Part shown: in pieces, positions 33,731-44,646 of the stretch
Position numbering within the stretch: position 1 is the stretch's first letter
Layout of the letters: each line of letters begins with the position of its first letter
Assembly: GCA_030323885.1 (NCBI GenBank)
Contig: JASIRB010003270.1
Span: 1-64,000, forward strand
DNA: 64,000 nt
DNA from: Branchipolynoe longqiensis
Taxonomy: Eukaryota; Annelida; Polychaeta; Phyllodocida; Polynoidae
Direction of reading: 5' to 3'
Notes under the pieces: model-generated
Told to the model about the DNA's origin: nothing
Seen by the model: the letters and a program-made list of their open reading frames with translations, nothing else
Database searches by the model: none
Position numbers and translations under genes: made by a program

Positions 33731-34330
33731 TGTTGTTGTTGTGAGACTGTGTAGTTGTTGGTGCATAGGCAGGAGTGTGTTGGGGTTTGGGAACCAGGTT
33801 TTTTCTGTTGTTGTGAGACTGTGTAGTTGTTGGTGCATAGGCAGGAGTGTGTTGGGGTCTGGGAACCAGGTTGTTTCTGTTGTTGTGAGACTGTGTAGTT
33901 GTTGGTGCATAGGCAGGAGTGTGTTGGGGTCTGGGAACCAGGTTGTCACTGTTGTTGTGAGACTGTGTAGTTGTTGGTGCATAGGCAGGAGTGTGTTGGG
34001 GTCTGGGAACCAGGTTGTCACTGTTGTTGTGAGACTGTGTATTTGTTTGTGTGTAGGCTGGAGTCTGTGGGTGTCTGGACACCAGGTTGTCACTGCTTGT
34101 CGTTGTGAGACTGTGTAGTTGTTGGTACGTAGGCTGAAGTCTGTGGGTTGTAAGTTGGTGTGTATGCTGGAGTCTGTGGATGTCCGGGTACCAGGTTGTC
34201 CATGGTGGTTGTTGTGAGACTGTGTAGTTGTTGGTGCATATGCTGGAGTCTATGGGGGTCTGGGCACCAGGTTGTCGTTGTTTGTTGTGAGATTGTAGTT
34301 GGGCGTATGCTGGAGTATGCGGGGGTCTGG
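33731..34330. repeat. 72-bp minisatellite, main part
   Basis: About eight units of GAGACTGTGTAGTTGTTGGT then GCATAGGCAGGAGTGTGTTG and TCTGGGAACCAGGTTGT. The first four are exact to 72 bp and later ones diverge. As 72 is a multiple of three, both strands show long open frames without coding evidence. Confidence 0.95.
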
Positions 34331-34490
34331 TCACCGGGTTGTTGTCGTCTGCGCTGTTTGCTGCCTGGCGACACACTGCCATTGGATGCGCCAACACGGG
34401 CCTCTGTTGGGGGATGTACAGCGGTGAGCTATCGGTGAGGCGCTGGGTACAGACGCTACAGATGGACAATGCGCCTCTCACTAGTCCACA

Positions 34491-34871
34491 GCCGGGTGCG
34501 GTCACCGAATCGGTAGAGTGCAGGCCTGCCATGTGGGAGATCGAGAGTTTGGTTCCCAGTCGAGTCAAATCAATAACTTTCAAAATTGATACTTTGCACC
34601 TCCTAGCTTGATGTTCTGCATTAGTAGGATAGCGCAAGGACTGGTTGCCATGATAATGTGACTGAGTGGGATATCGGGTCATGGTGTTGGCAGCCTGATT
34701 TCCTAGTGGGGCAGCACTATGAAGTCACCATGAGTGCGCACTGTCACAAGTCGGTAACCCGTCCTGATATGACCTTACATGATGCTCGGACATAAAACTC
34801 CAACAACCAACCACTACTACAGATCCTGATATGACCTTAGGTGGTGCCAGGACGTAAAACTCCAACAACCT
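34491..34871 (+). mobile_element. SINE family 1 plus a duplicated tail
   Basis: 34491-34813 is a full copy with head GTGCGGTCACCGAATCGGTA. It is followed at 34821-34871 by a second tail (CCTGATATGACCTTAGGTGG, GCCAGGACGTAAAACTCC). Confidence 0.88.
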
Positions 34872-34967
34872 ACTAATATGTAATGTATAATTTGTCATAT
34901 TACCATCATTGATTAAGCAAGAGAAATTTAAATTGTGACAATTTGTTTCCCCCCTCCCCCATTCCAG

Positions 34968-35130
34968 CTCTCCTTGCCCTATCCTAGTAGTAATATTAGT
35001 GCCAGGCCAGATAGCATTACATTACAAATTTAACATTCTCAGTTTGACTCAAATGGGGTTTGAATCAGCGCTTCAAATCCCACAATCTGCTACACAAGGA
35101 GTGGACGCTCACCTCATTCGGCCATCCCAT
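34968..35130 (-). mobile_element. SINE family 1, 5' half, diverged
   Basis: CTCCTTGCCCTATCCTAGTA through GTTTGACTCAAATGGGGTTT to the head end CTCATTCGGCCATCCCATCT. Confidence 0.75.
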
Positions 35131-35291
35131 CTGTTTTCAAACCACAAATGTTGAACTGGTGACCTTGGACTGGTGACCTTGGAAATCGTGCTGCATTGTA
35201 TCGACAATTCCTGCAGTCCCCTATTCCCCCCACTCCCCCCCCTGGTGAGCCACTGCTCAGGGAGGTGGGTTGATTGTGCAGGGCCGACCTG

Positions 35292-35305
35292 CCGCTAGGT
35301 GGCGC
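35292..35305 (+). promoter_or_regulatory. CTCF-core-like site, exact
   Basis: CCGCTAGGTGGCGC matches all 14 positions of CCRSYAGRKGGCRS. It points toward the minus-strand exact site at 39240, so the pair is convergent around the minisatellite at 37520-39230. Confidence 0.5.
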
Positions 35306-35378
35306 GTGTGTAAGGAGACGCCAAGTGGTCTCAGCTGCCTCTGATATGTGCTCCATACGCCAGGGGAGCTTGACCACG

Positions 35379-35556
35379 TGACTTAGGGGGTGCTGAAATT
35401 GGGAGATATTGCGCCTAGATCTGAATTTGAACCCTACACCTTTCATTCAGGGCTATTCTGCTAACCATTACACCACCTAGGCTCCCTGATGTCATCACCC
35501 TATCCATGCCTATCTGTCTATGCGGCTCCTTGCCTGAGAGGTCAGTGCAGACTACA
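35379..35556 (-). mobile_element. Solo LTR of the tRNA-bearing miniature element
   Basis: On the minus strand it starts TGTAGTCTGCACTGACCTCT and keeps the tRNA-like blocks GGGAGCCTAGGTGGTGTAAT and GGTTAGCAG. Its B box is damaged (GGGTTCAAATTC). Length 178 bp, like the paired LTRs at 51 and 62 kb. No clear target duplication. The right flank is the interior of a SINE. Confidence 0.7.
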
Positions 35557-35712
35557 ATATTATGGGTTATTGGGTGATGGTGCTGGAGACCTGATTTCCC
35601 AGTGGGGCAACACTATAAAGTTGCCATGGGTGCGCACTGTCACAATTCGGTACCCGTCCTGATATGACCTTAGATGTTGCCAGGACGTAAAACTCCCAAC
35701 AACCAACCAATC
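35557..35712 (+). mobile_element. SINE family 1, 3' half
   Basis: Starts in GGGTTATTGGGTGATGGTGC and runs to GATGTTGCCAGGACGTAAAAC. Its 5' half is lost at the junction with the solo LTR. Confidence 0.85.
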
Positions 35713-36065
35713 TTACGGTCATTTTACACCAGGTTGACAATGAAGAGGGTTATGTTTACAACCCTAATAATACTCTCCATACATCTATTTGGTATTATAA
35801 ACAGAACAAAGTGGCAAAGTTGTGCTGGAGAACATTTAGCAGAGGGAGGGTGTTTAATTCTCGAGAGGGCAGTTTAATACTGGCATATTATTGATCCCTG
35901 CGGCAGCTTTTTTCCTATGTTATTGCTGGGAGGTGGTTGGGGGGGAGGAGGTTTATTGCGGTATATTATTGCCTTGGGGCAGCATATTGTTACTGTTACA
36001 CTGGCAAGTGTGTGTCATCGGCACTCCAAATGACCATCAGTGAGACTAGAGAGGCACCTGGGGCG

Positions 36066-36393
36066 GCTATGTGATCAGATGGCCGATTGAGTTGAGCATC
36101 CGTCTCCCATTTTGGTAGAACATGGTTTGAACCCTCGTCGAGTCAAACCAATGACTTAAAAGTTTATAATTGTCACTTCCTAGCCAGACACTCACCATTA
36201 TTAGGATAGGTCAAGGTCTGGTTGGCTCAGTTAGTGTTAGGATAATGTGCCTGAGTGGGATATCAGGTCATGGTGCTAGAGGTCTGGTCTGGCAGCTGGG
36301 CAGCACTATAAAGTCGCCATGAGTGCGCACTGTCAGAAGTCGGTGCCCATCCTGATATGACCTTATAATATGTTGCCAGGACGTAAACTCCGA
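36066..36393 (+). mobile_element. SINE family 1, subtype-i head
   Basis: Head CAGATGGCCGATTGAGTTGA, body and tail TGTTGCCAGGACGTAAACTC. Confidence 0.88.
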
Positions 36394-36469
36394 CCATAGT
36401 CAGGGTTGTGTAGCCGTAGAGTTTATAAAACTGGCACGATGAGCAGTTATGTGCATAGTCAGGCTTATT

Positions 36470-36600
36470 TATTCAGCAGTATGTTATGCCAGTTGGGCAG
36501 AATTATAAATTCGCTGAACATATATAGTCACAAGTCAGTATTCATCCTTATATGACCTCAGGTGTATCTAGGACATAAAACCCAAATCAGTCAAATAAAA
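36470..36600 (+). mobile_element. Strongly diverged SINE family 1 3' half
   Basis: GCCAGTTGGGCAGAATTATA, then TCACAAGTCAGTATTCATCC and TCTAGGACATAAAACCC follow the family order with many changes. Confidence 0.55.
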
Positions 36601-36742
36601 ACCCTTTAAAGTTATTGCCAGCTGAGTGATAATTCCCGTACATATTGCTGTTGGTAATGAGTTCAAATTGACTTAGCTTTCGAATGTTATGAGAGGTGTG
36701 TGTGTATAACATTTTTCATTCCTATATTTATTGTTCTCAGCG

Positions 36743-37208
36743 ATACCCCAGTCACATGAGAACCTGCGTCCGCCACCAACCTCCTTACGCCCAAAAGGAT
36801 GCCAACCACCCAGCGTCCCATTCAATCACTCAATACATTGATTCAAAAAGGTGGTTGGCGCCAGGCCGTCGCTGCATCCGCGCCTGGTTGGCGCCGACCA
36901 CCCGGTGAACGCGGCATTGCATACTTTGGCGTCGCTAGGTCGGCACCAACTCGCCAACCAAGGGGTCGGTGATCTGGTGGTGCCAGGTCGCCAACCATTT
37001 TTGAATGGGACTGGCCAGAATGGTCGCAAGGAGGTTGCAAGTGCAGCAGCTGCAACCTCCTTGCGTCCAAAATTTCCTAAATGGACGCCTGGAGGTTGGC
37101 AACCTCGCAGCGCCATTGCATAAGGTGGGTGTAAGCAGGACGTTAATAGGACGTTTTGACGTCGCAAATCGATTGTAACTGAACGCAGGCCTCGTGTGAC
37201 TGGGGTAT
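36743..37208. mobile_element. Palindromic MITE (ATACCCCAGTCACA ends)
   Basis: ATACCCCAGTCACATGAGAA and GTGTGACTGGGGTAT bound 466 bp. CCTGCGTCC/GAACGCAGG and several GGTTGGCAACC-like words inside also pair. Open frames on both strands mirror this symmetry and are not genes. Confidence 0.7.
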
Positions 37209-37519
37209 AAGATGTCGCTGATTGACGGTTAGACAAGTTGCGGATTATATTTGGTCAAATCACCACTAAAATGTACTTCCTGTCATACAGCACTCATTGA
37301 ATAGGAAACGGCAGGCATGCCGTTCAGACTTATATTTATATGTCCATTTATCTCCTGAAAAAAACAGCCCCCTTAAAGACTTTCTCTGTAGTCATAAAAA
37401 ACAACTAGAATAGGGGGGTGACATAAATAGTTCCCCGGGGAGTGATGGCTATCACTGAATAGCCACAGGAGGAATAACTATGTTAATTACGTAATGTCAC
37501 AGGCACCAACAACCTTCTC
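37209..37519. other. No recognised feature
   Basis: Unique sequence without coding signal. Confidence 0.4.
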
Positions 37520-39230
37520 AGTGACAGTACAAATATACCTACATCACTGACACTGTCACAGTCTACCTACATCACTGACACTGTCACAGTCTACCTACAT
37601 CACTGACACTGTCACAGTCTACCTACATCACTGACAGTGTCAGAGTACAGCTGTACCTACATCAATGACACTGTCACAGTCTACCTACATCACTGACAGT
37701 ATCACAGTACAAATATACCCACATCACTGACACTGTCACAGTCTACCTACATCACTGACAGTGTCAAAGTACAGCTGTACCTACATCAATGACACTGTCA
37801 CAGTCTACCTACATCACTGACAGTGTCACAGTACAAATATACCCACATCAATGACACTGTCACAGTCTACCTACATCGCTGACACTGTCACAGTACAAAT
37901 ATACCCACATCAATGAAACTGTCACAGTCTACCTACATCGCTGACAGTGTCACAGTACAAATATACCCACATCGCTGACACTGTCACAGTCCACCTACAT
38001 TACTGACACTCTCACAGTACATCTATACCTACATCACTGACAGTGTCACAGTCTACCTACATCACTGACAGTGTCACAGTACAGCTGTACCTACATCAAT
38101 GACACTGTCACAGTACAGCTGTACCTACATCGCTGACACTGTCACAGTACATCTGAACCCACATCACTGACACTGTCGCAGTACAGCTGTACTTACATCA
38201 CTGACACTTGTCACAGTACAGCTGTACTTACATCAATGACACTGTCACAGTACAGCTGTACCTACATCGCTGACACTGTCACAGTACATCTGAACCCACA
38301 TCACTGACACTGTCGCAGTACAGCTGTACTTACATCACTGACACTGTCACAGTACAGCTGTACTTACATCACTGACACTGTCACAGTACAGTTGTACCTA
38401 CATCAATGACACTGTCACAGTACAGCTGTACTTACATCAATGACACTGTCACAGTACAGCTGTACTTACATCACTGACACTGTCACAGTACTGATGTACC
38501 TACATCAATGACACTGTCACAGTACAGCTGTACTTACATCACTGACACTGTCGCAGTAAAGCTGTACCTACATCAATGACACTGTCACAGTACAGCTGTA
38601 CCTACATCAATGACACTGTCACAGTACAGCTGTACCTACATCGCTGACACTGTCACAGTACATCTGAACCCACATCACTGACAGTGTCACAGTACAGCTG
38701 TACCTACATCAATGACACTGTCACAGTACAGCTGTACTTACATCACTGACACTGTCACAGTACAGCTGTACCTACATCGCTGACACTGTCACAGTACATC
38801 TGAACCCACATCACTGACACTGTCGCAGTACAGCTGTACTTACATCACTGACACTGTCACAGTACAGCTGTACTTACATCACTGACACTGTCACAGTACA
38901 GCTGTACTTACATCACTGACACTGTCACAGTACGGCTGTACCTACATCACTGACACTGTCACAGTACAGCTGTACCTACATCACTGACACTGTCACAGTA
39001 TGGCTCTACCTACATCACTGATACTGTCACAGTACAGCTGTACTTAGATCACTGACACTGTCACAGTACAGCTGTACCTACATCACTGACACTGTCACAG
39101 TACAACTGTACCTACATCACTGACACTGTCACAGTACACCTGTACTTACATCACTGACACTGTCACAGTACAGCTGTACTTACATCACTGACACTGTCAC
39201 AGTACAGCTCTGCCTACCTCAGTGACATTT
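37520..39230. repeat. 28-34 bp minisatellite, 1.7 kb
   Basis: The core is CTACATCACTGACACTGTCA with CAGT. The left part alternates ~28-bp units with longer ones carrying ACAAATATACC or ACAGCTGTAC. From about 38070 most units are 34 bp with the perfect palindrome GTACAGCTGTAC. Confidence 0.95.
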
Positions 39231-39239
39231 CAGACTTTG

Positions 39240-39253
39240 GCGCCATCTGGTGG
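39240..39253 (-). promoter_or_regulatory. CTCF-core-like site, exact
   Basis: On the minus strand CCACCAGATGGCGC matches all 14 consensus positions. It begins 10 bp after the end of the 28-34 bp minisatellite and faces the plus-strand site at 35292. Confidence 0.55.
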
Positions 39254-39519
39254 CCTCTGCAGACATGACAAAGCCATGTCACATTCATTAAGGCATGCCT
39301 AGTTTGTGGGAGGCTGGGCATTGTCGTATCTAGAGGAGAGTGGTGATTGTTCACTGTGTATTTGTGTGCATCTGACAGGCTGATATCGCAGCAAAGTGGT
39401 TATTTATAATCAATTGTTGTATTTATAATTATATAATGTCACCTATGTTGGGCTCATGGCTTATTGTTGGCTTCATCGCAGGTACATGCGTGTGTGGCAT
39501 GAATTAATGCAGGTGGTGT

Positions 39520-39812
39520 TCTGCTGTGGGCGACTCATGGCGGATATATGTACACAAATTAATGCAATGCTTGTACTATAAGTTGTGACCCATGGCAGAT
39601 ATATGTACAGAAATTAACGCAATGCTTATACTATAAGCTGTGACTCATGGCGGATATATATATATGTACACAAATTAACACAATACTTATACTATAAGCT
39701 GTGACTCATGGCAGAGATATTTACACAAATTAATGCAATGCTTATACTATAAGCTGTGACTCTTAGCAGAGATATACACAGAAATGAACACAATGCTTAT
39801 ACTATAAGTGCA
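39520..39812. repeat. ~60-bp degenerate minisatellite
   Basis: Five units containing GACTCATGGCRGATATAT, ACACAAATTAATGCAATGCT and TATACTATAAGCTGT. Confidence 0.88.
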
Positions 39813-39814
39813 CC

Positions 39815-40205
39815 AGCGCTAATTGATATTGTGCATGGCTCCTCATGCGGCCTGATCAACTCACTTAGTGCCAGCTCAAGGTGCTTTGTCGCGGGGGAGG
39901 CTGGGAAGCTGCAGCCACAAACAGCTTATGGGGCTGCGGCTGTTGGATGAGGGCGGCCATTGAAGGTGGCTCTGGTAGCGGCTCATTGAACCAGGTAGGC
40001 TGAAGCCCCGTGTTAGCGGTTTATCGGTGGACAGGTATGGATACCTCAGTACGCAACAGTACCTGTTGCCATAGCAACTAAATTCACAGTTCAGCAAACT
40101 GAAGCAATCCCACTAAAAAGCTACCAAATAGCTTAAGTCATTTTCAGCCATGAGCTATGCTTTCGGCCACTTTTCATTGGTTTATTTTCAACCAGTTGGC
40201 AGGTC
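39815..40205. other. No recognised feature
   Basis: Unique, moderately GC-rich sequence with no repeat match or coding evidence. Confidence 0.4.
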
Positions 40206-40217
40206 CTTTCCTCCTGG

Positions 40218-40537
40218 ACCGGACGCCCTGGCCAACTCGGTAGAGCGCAGGCTTCTTATGCGGAATGTCGTGAGTTTGAATCCCAGTCGAGTCAAACCAA
40301 TGACCTATAATAAAATTGATACTTGTCTCTACCTAGCCTGACGCTTGGCAATAATAGGATAGGGCAAGGACTGGTTGCCTCAGTGTCAGGATATTGTGAC
40401 TGTGGGATATCGGGTCATGGTGCCGGTGGCCTGGTCTCCCAGTGGGACAGTGCTATGAAGTCACCATGAGTGTGCACTGTCACAAGTCGGTTCCAGTCCT
40501 GATAATACCTTAGATGTTGCTAGGACGTAAAACAAAG
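40218..40537 (+). mobile_element. Full-length SINE family 1 with 12-bp duplication
   Basis: Head CGCCCTGGCCAACTCGGTAG, body and tail GTTGCTAGGACGTAAAAC. The perfect duplication CTTTCCTCCTGG lies at 40206-40217 and 40538-40549. Confidence 0.95.
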
Positions 40538-40768
40538 CTTTCCTCCTGGCAACTACCATGTTGGCGGTTGTGGATGAGGTTGGTAGTTTGCGGAGTTGGA
40601 TTGGTAGTTCACCGCCGTCTGATTGTCAGATGTGCAATGTAGAAGTGTAATCAATCACCAGGGTACTCGCATTAAGTAATCACCAAAAGGTGGCCAATTA
40701 GTCACAATTTGCGCTTAATGAGGAGTTCTTTTGGCGACTGAGCGAAAAGAGTTCATGTAGTGCACTAA

Positions 40769-40928
40769 TGTTGGTTGGTTGTTGGTCTTTTACATCCTTG
40801 CAACATCTAAGGTCATATCAGGCCGCGCACCGAATTGTGACAGTGCACACTCATGGCAACTTTATAATGCTGTCCCACTGGGAAATCAGGATGCCAGCGA
40901 CAGTCATTTGTTTGACTCGACCGGGAAC
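40769..40928 (-). mobile_element. SINE family 1, internally deleted
   Basis: Reversed tail TTTTACATCCTTGCAACATC and part of the body to CAGCGACA, then a jump to GTCATTTGTTTGACTCGACC. It abuts the V-SINE at 40929. Confidence 0.8.
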
Positions 40929-41196
40929 TGAAAGTTTGTTTTATGTAATGACGCCTCTAGAGCACATTGATTTTCATCATCGCCTATTGGATGTCAAACA
41001 CATGGTCAATCTCACATATTTCTTTGGAAGAAACCTGCTGCCGGCACATGAACTACTCTTTCCGATAAGCAGCAAGGAAGCACATACCACATCCTTTGAT
41101 GAACTAGTTGTGGACCACTGGTTTGATGGGGACCCAAACTCCTGATCTCCCGCATGTGAGGCTAGCGCTCTACCGATTTGGCCACCACGTCCGGTT
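40929..41196 (-). mobile_element. V-SINE/RUDI-type SINE, near full length
   Basis: On the minus strand a tRNA head (GTGGTGGCCAAATCGGTAGA) is followed by TATGTGCTTCCTTGCTGCTT, TTTGACATCCAATAGGCGAT and AATGTGCTCTAGAGGCGTCA, ending in an A-rich tail. The body recalls mollusc RUDI/V-SINE copies from memory. Its head is nearly the same as the subtype-ii head of family 1. Confidence 0.75.
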
Positions 41197-41338
41197 GTAG
41201 TGCACTGAAGCACCTGAACCTTCCAGCTCGTTGCTGCAGCTTCAGGGCGTGGTCTAATGATGGCTGCTTCATGTAGAAAATTGCATCTCATGTTGTGAAA
41301 CATTACCACAAAGTATATTATTCTGCAACTCATTTATC

Positions 41339-41711
41339 TTTCAAGTTGCACGGTCCGATAGTTCTGAGTTTCTGTCCTTTTCTGAAATAGCTATATTCGG
41401 TTGATCACTATAATGTACCGTTCTTTAGTTTGAAGTAACTTTTATTTTAATTAGCTAACTTTTGAGATATTTGAAGTGCAACCATGCTAAATTAATTTTT
41501 GCAAGCACGCCAAAACTGTTGACACCATAGGCTTCTGCAGTAACATGTTCTATTAAATTGCTTCAGTATTCCCGTCTATGTGGTGACAAATGTTTAATAA
41601 GTGCACGAGTATCTAACATTTTCTAAGTTCGGTATGTAGAATCAAATATAGATAATTGTTTTGGTTTTGAAATTTTGATGTTTTCATCGGACTACTCAAG
41701 TTTCACGGAAG
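41339..41711. mobile_element. AAAGTTGCA-type TIR element
   Basis: TTTCAAGTTGCACGGTCCGA and CATCGGACTACTCAAGTTTC form the ends. The interior matches 22639-22986 (TGACACCATAGGCTTCTGCA, AATAAGTGCACGAGTATCTA). Confidence 0.75.
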
Positions 41712-41825
41712 ATCGCACTGGAAGATCGCGGTAACAGTTGGGAGTGTGTCTTAAGTGCCTGTATGAAATTAGTTGATCGATGATTAAACGCCGTTTTGGC
41801 AGCAAGGGCCACCCGATGGTTTAAT

Positions 41826-41938
41826 GATTGGGCACAGTGTCCCACTCGAGAGAGCGCAGGCTTACTGTGTGTAAGGCTTAGAGTTTGAAAATAATACTTG
41901 TCGCTACCTAGCCTGGGGCCGTATGCATGGACTGGTGC
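41826..41938 (+). mobile_element. SINE family 1 head fragment
   Basis: GAGAGAGCGCAGGCTTACTG, GAGTTTGAAAATAATACTTG and TCGCTACCTAGCCTGGG. The linker is deleted. Confidence 0.65.
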
Positions 41939-42654
41939 TCCGCGCTGCTGGTGCTAGATGCTAGCACTGGGGTAGATATCACCGGCCTGGTGAAGTAGGT
42001 CAAGCCATATGCTGAGATGCCCAAACCAGTGCGGGTAGTAAACCGTGGACTTATTTTTATATTTGGGGTATCCTCCTTTTAAATTTTTAATTTTTTTTAT
42101 TGAGGCTGTATTTATACTGTCCATAGCATATAAGCCTGGGTATTCAGGCTTGTTTTCAATGCTGGCCAGTTGTGGTGTTGGTGTTATCATACCACACTGT
42201 AGCTGCTGATAAGGTATTTGATTGCCTGCATTTCAGCAGCAGATAGATAGTTGGTTGGTCTGGTTAGTAGTGTACTGGCCGGCTTGCCATCTCCACACAC
42301 CGGGCACCAGCAAGCCTTGTTATTGAGGATTTGCATGTGACATAGGCATCACACTACTTGTGCTTCATGGTTGGATGGAAGCAGTTCATTCTCCTATCAA
42401 GTGTATATAAATAAAACAATAGAACAAATCTATTCACTGCTACGATCTAATTCTGTTATTTAGAGTAATGAATATTCACTCAGGGGTTCAAATAATGTTA
42501 TTTATGAGAATACTTTACTCAAAAAGTGAAATTTGGTCAAATTAAGCCCAAAATCGAAGTGATATTAACGCCGTCGCCACATCGGCAGCGATATTAAAGC
42601 AGGCGGCGGTATTGTCGAAGCTAAACTAAAATATTCACTGACACACAAACGCCG
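41939..42654. other. No recognised feature
   Basis: Unique sequence. No coding signal and no repeat match in this window. Confidence 0.4.
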
Positions 42655-42925
42655 ATGTATCCATGTTTATGCCAAATTGTTCTGTATTTCTATTAATTTT
42701 CAATACATTTGAAGTTTTGGACTACGCGTATCGGCAAACGTAAATAACATTGTCATATGCCTTTGCTTTGCCGTCGACGCCGTTTTCAGTGACTTTGCCC
42801 GACTTTACCCAATTTTGGCCGACTTTATAGATAGTTGTGTCTTAAATATATTCATTATATTATTACATTGCATTGATGTATCCATGTTTATGGCAAATTG
42901 TTCTGTATTTCTATTAATTCCTATG
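42655..42925 (-). mobile_element. Fragments of the 736-bp TIR element
   Basis: GATGTATCCATGTTTATGCC occurs at 42655 and 42874. The first continues to TATCGGCAAACGTAAATAAC and GACGCCGTTTTCAGTGAC, matching the left part of 9667-10402 in reverse. Confidence 0.6.
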
Positions 42926-43140
42926 ACCTACATTCACTGACATCCCTCCCCACACACACTGACGGCACACTAACCGGCGCCGCCTGCCGTTAAACCTGAT
43001 ATGAAAGCAGGTTAGCTTAGTCTAGGCTACGGTCGCCGGCTAGCGCTGGCACCGCTTCTTGCATGCGGATTCTCCACCGTTAGCCGTGTGGTGCCCGCCA
43101 AAACTCGGTTAGGGCGCTAGCACCGCCCCATGCATACGGT

Positions 43141-43680
43141 CCCTGGTGCTCGGCATTACTTGGATAGAGCAAGGACTGGTTAGCACAGTATCAGGATAAT
43201 GTGTCTGAGTGGGATTTCAGGTCATGGTGCTAGCGGCCTGGTCTCCCAGTGGGGCAGCACTATACAGTCACCATCAGGGATGAAAGGTTTTCGCGGATTT
43301 CCGCGATTTTCTTCTATGACCTAATATGTTGTTAAATCATAAAACCCTGGAAGGTTCACCTGTCTCAGAAACCAGGTTGCGGGAGTAACTAATAAATGCA
43401 ATCAAGAAAGGGTCAGGTATGGCGGATAATATAGTCACAACAAGGACAGTTGGAACCTGACTTCCAACATTTTCCCGTGATTCCCTGACACTGCGACAGT
43501 GCTCATCCTATAGGTGAAAATCTGCATTTTGTGGAAATCCGCTGGTGGTTCTCAGTCTAATTTCTGCAGTTTTTGTCACAGACCACGTTCATCCCTGTGA
43601 CATGAGTGTGCACTGTCATAAGTTGCTGCCCGGCCTGATATGACCTTAAATGTTACTAGGACGTAAAACACTGCAATTAA
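43141..43680 (+). mobile_element. SINE family 1 split by a hAT-like element
   Basis: 43141-43274 (GGTGCTCGGCATTACTTGGA to ACAGTCACCAT) continues at 43598-43680 (ATGAGTGTGCACTGTCATAA to the tail GTTACTAGGACGTAAAAC). The insertion point lies in the GTCACCATGAGTG block. Confidence 0.85.
43275..43597. mobile_element. hAT-like MITE, complete
   Basis: 323 bp with termini CAGGGATGAAAGG and ACGTTCATCCCTG. The host SINE allows the target to be read: GTCACCAT on the left and a worn GTGACAT on the right, near 8 bp, as expected for hAT. The interior shares GATAATATAGTCACAACA with 23887-24250. Confidence 0.7.
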
Positions 43681-43880
43681 ATCAAATATTAATTTGTTTA
43701 ATTCTTGAAGACAACAGAATTCACTGAATCCTTGATCTGCCATATTGTTCACCGCAATCCTGTGCTGTTCTCTCATTGTTGTGTTTGGTCTCTTTTCTAG
43801 GTAAGTACTCGTTGACCGGTCTGACTGCGCATGCGCCGACTAGGGGTGGTGAGTGCAGCCTCGTGTGCAGCTGTGTAATA

Positions 43881-44083
43881 AGCCCTGTTCATACTTACAC
43901 GTTAAACCGGTTTAACTAAGTTGGTTTAACTAATCCGGTTAAAAAAAGTGTGAATGCATCGCTGAATCAATTTACCGCTAATTCAACTTAACTAAACTGC
44001 TTTTGTTAAACCACTTCATGAAGTGGGTTAGTTAAACCGATTTACCTTTACACGATTTAACGTGTAAGTGTGAATGCAGCGCT
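43881..44083. mobile_element. Palindromic MITE (CTTACACGTTAAAC ends)
   Basis: GTTCATACTTACACGTTAAA and TTTAACGTGTAAGTGTGAAT are inverted. Inner GGTTTAAC/GTTAAACC and GAAGTGG/CCACTTC words complete a 203-bp fold-back. Confidence 0.75.
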
Positions 44084-44297
44084 AAGTTGGTCCACCAGGA
44101 CCTTAGCCCTAACCCTAAATAGTTAGTTAAATAGAACTCAAGGCAGAAGGGGTCTTCTGTGATCCCTATTTAACTAACTTTTCATGGTCTGGGGTAGAAG
44201 TTGAAGCAGCACCATTTATACCTTATACATGGTTTATAACAACATAGAGCCACAGAACACACAATGGTTGTTATCCCAACTCAGTGCCATTACCAGG

Positions 44298-44635
44298 ACG
44301 GGATGGCCGAATGAGTTAGAGCGTCCGTCTCCTGTGTTGGTAGATCGTGGGTTCGAACCGTGGTCCAGTCAAACCAATGATTTAAAAATGTATACTTGTT
44401 GCTTCCTAGTCTGGCGCTCGGCATTATTAGGACAGGGCAAGGACTGGTTGGCTCAGTGTCAGGATAATGTGACTGAGTGGGATATCAGGTCATGGTGCTG
44501 GCGGCCTGGTCTTCCAGTGGGGCAGCACTATAAATTCGCCATGAGTGCGCACTGTCGCAAGTCAGTACCCGTCCTGATATGACCTTAGATGTTGCTAGGA
44601 CGTAAAACAACAACAAACAAACAAACCATTACCTG
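44298..44635 (+). mobile_element. Full-length SINE family 1, subtype-i head
   Basis: Head GGATGGCCGAATGAGTTAGA with B box GGGTTCGAACC, full body and tail GTTGCTAGGACGTAAAACAA plus CAACAAACAAAC. Near-identical 11-bp duplications CCATTACCAGG and CCATTACCTGG lie on the two sides. Confidence 0.95.
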
Positions 44636-44646
44636 GACCATTTCTT

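Noticed and set aside
36826..37236. 136-codon minus-strand gene
   Set aside because: It covers a palindromic MITE. Frames on both strands mirror each other because of the inverted repeats.
44298..44365. True tRNA genes at the many A-box/B-box sites
   Set aside because: Each is followed by the same SINE linker and body, and stems are degenerate. None stands alone with a clean cloverleaf.
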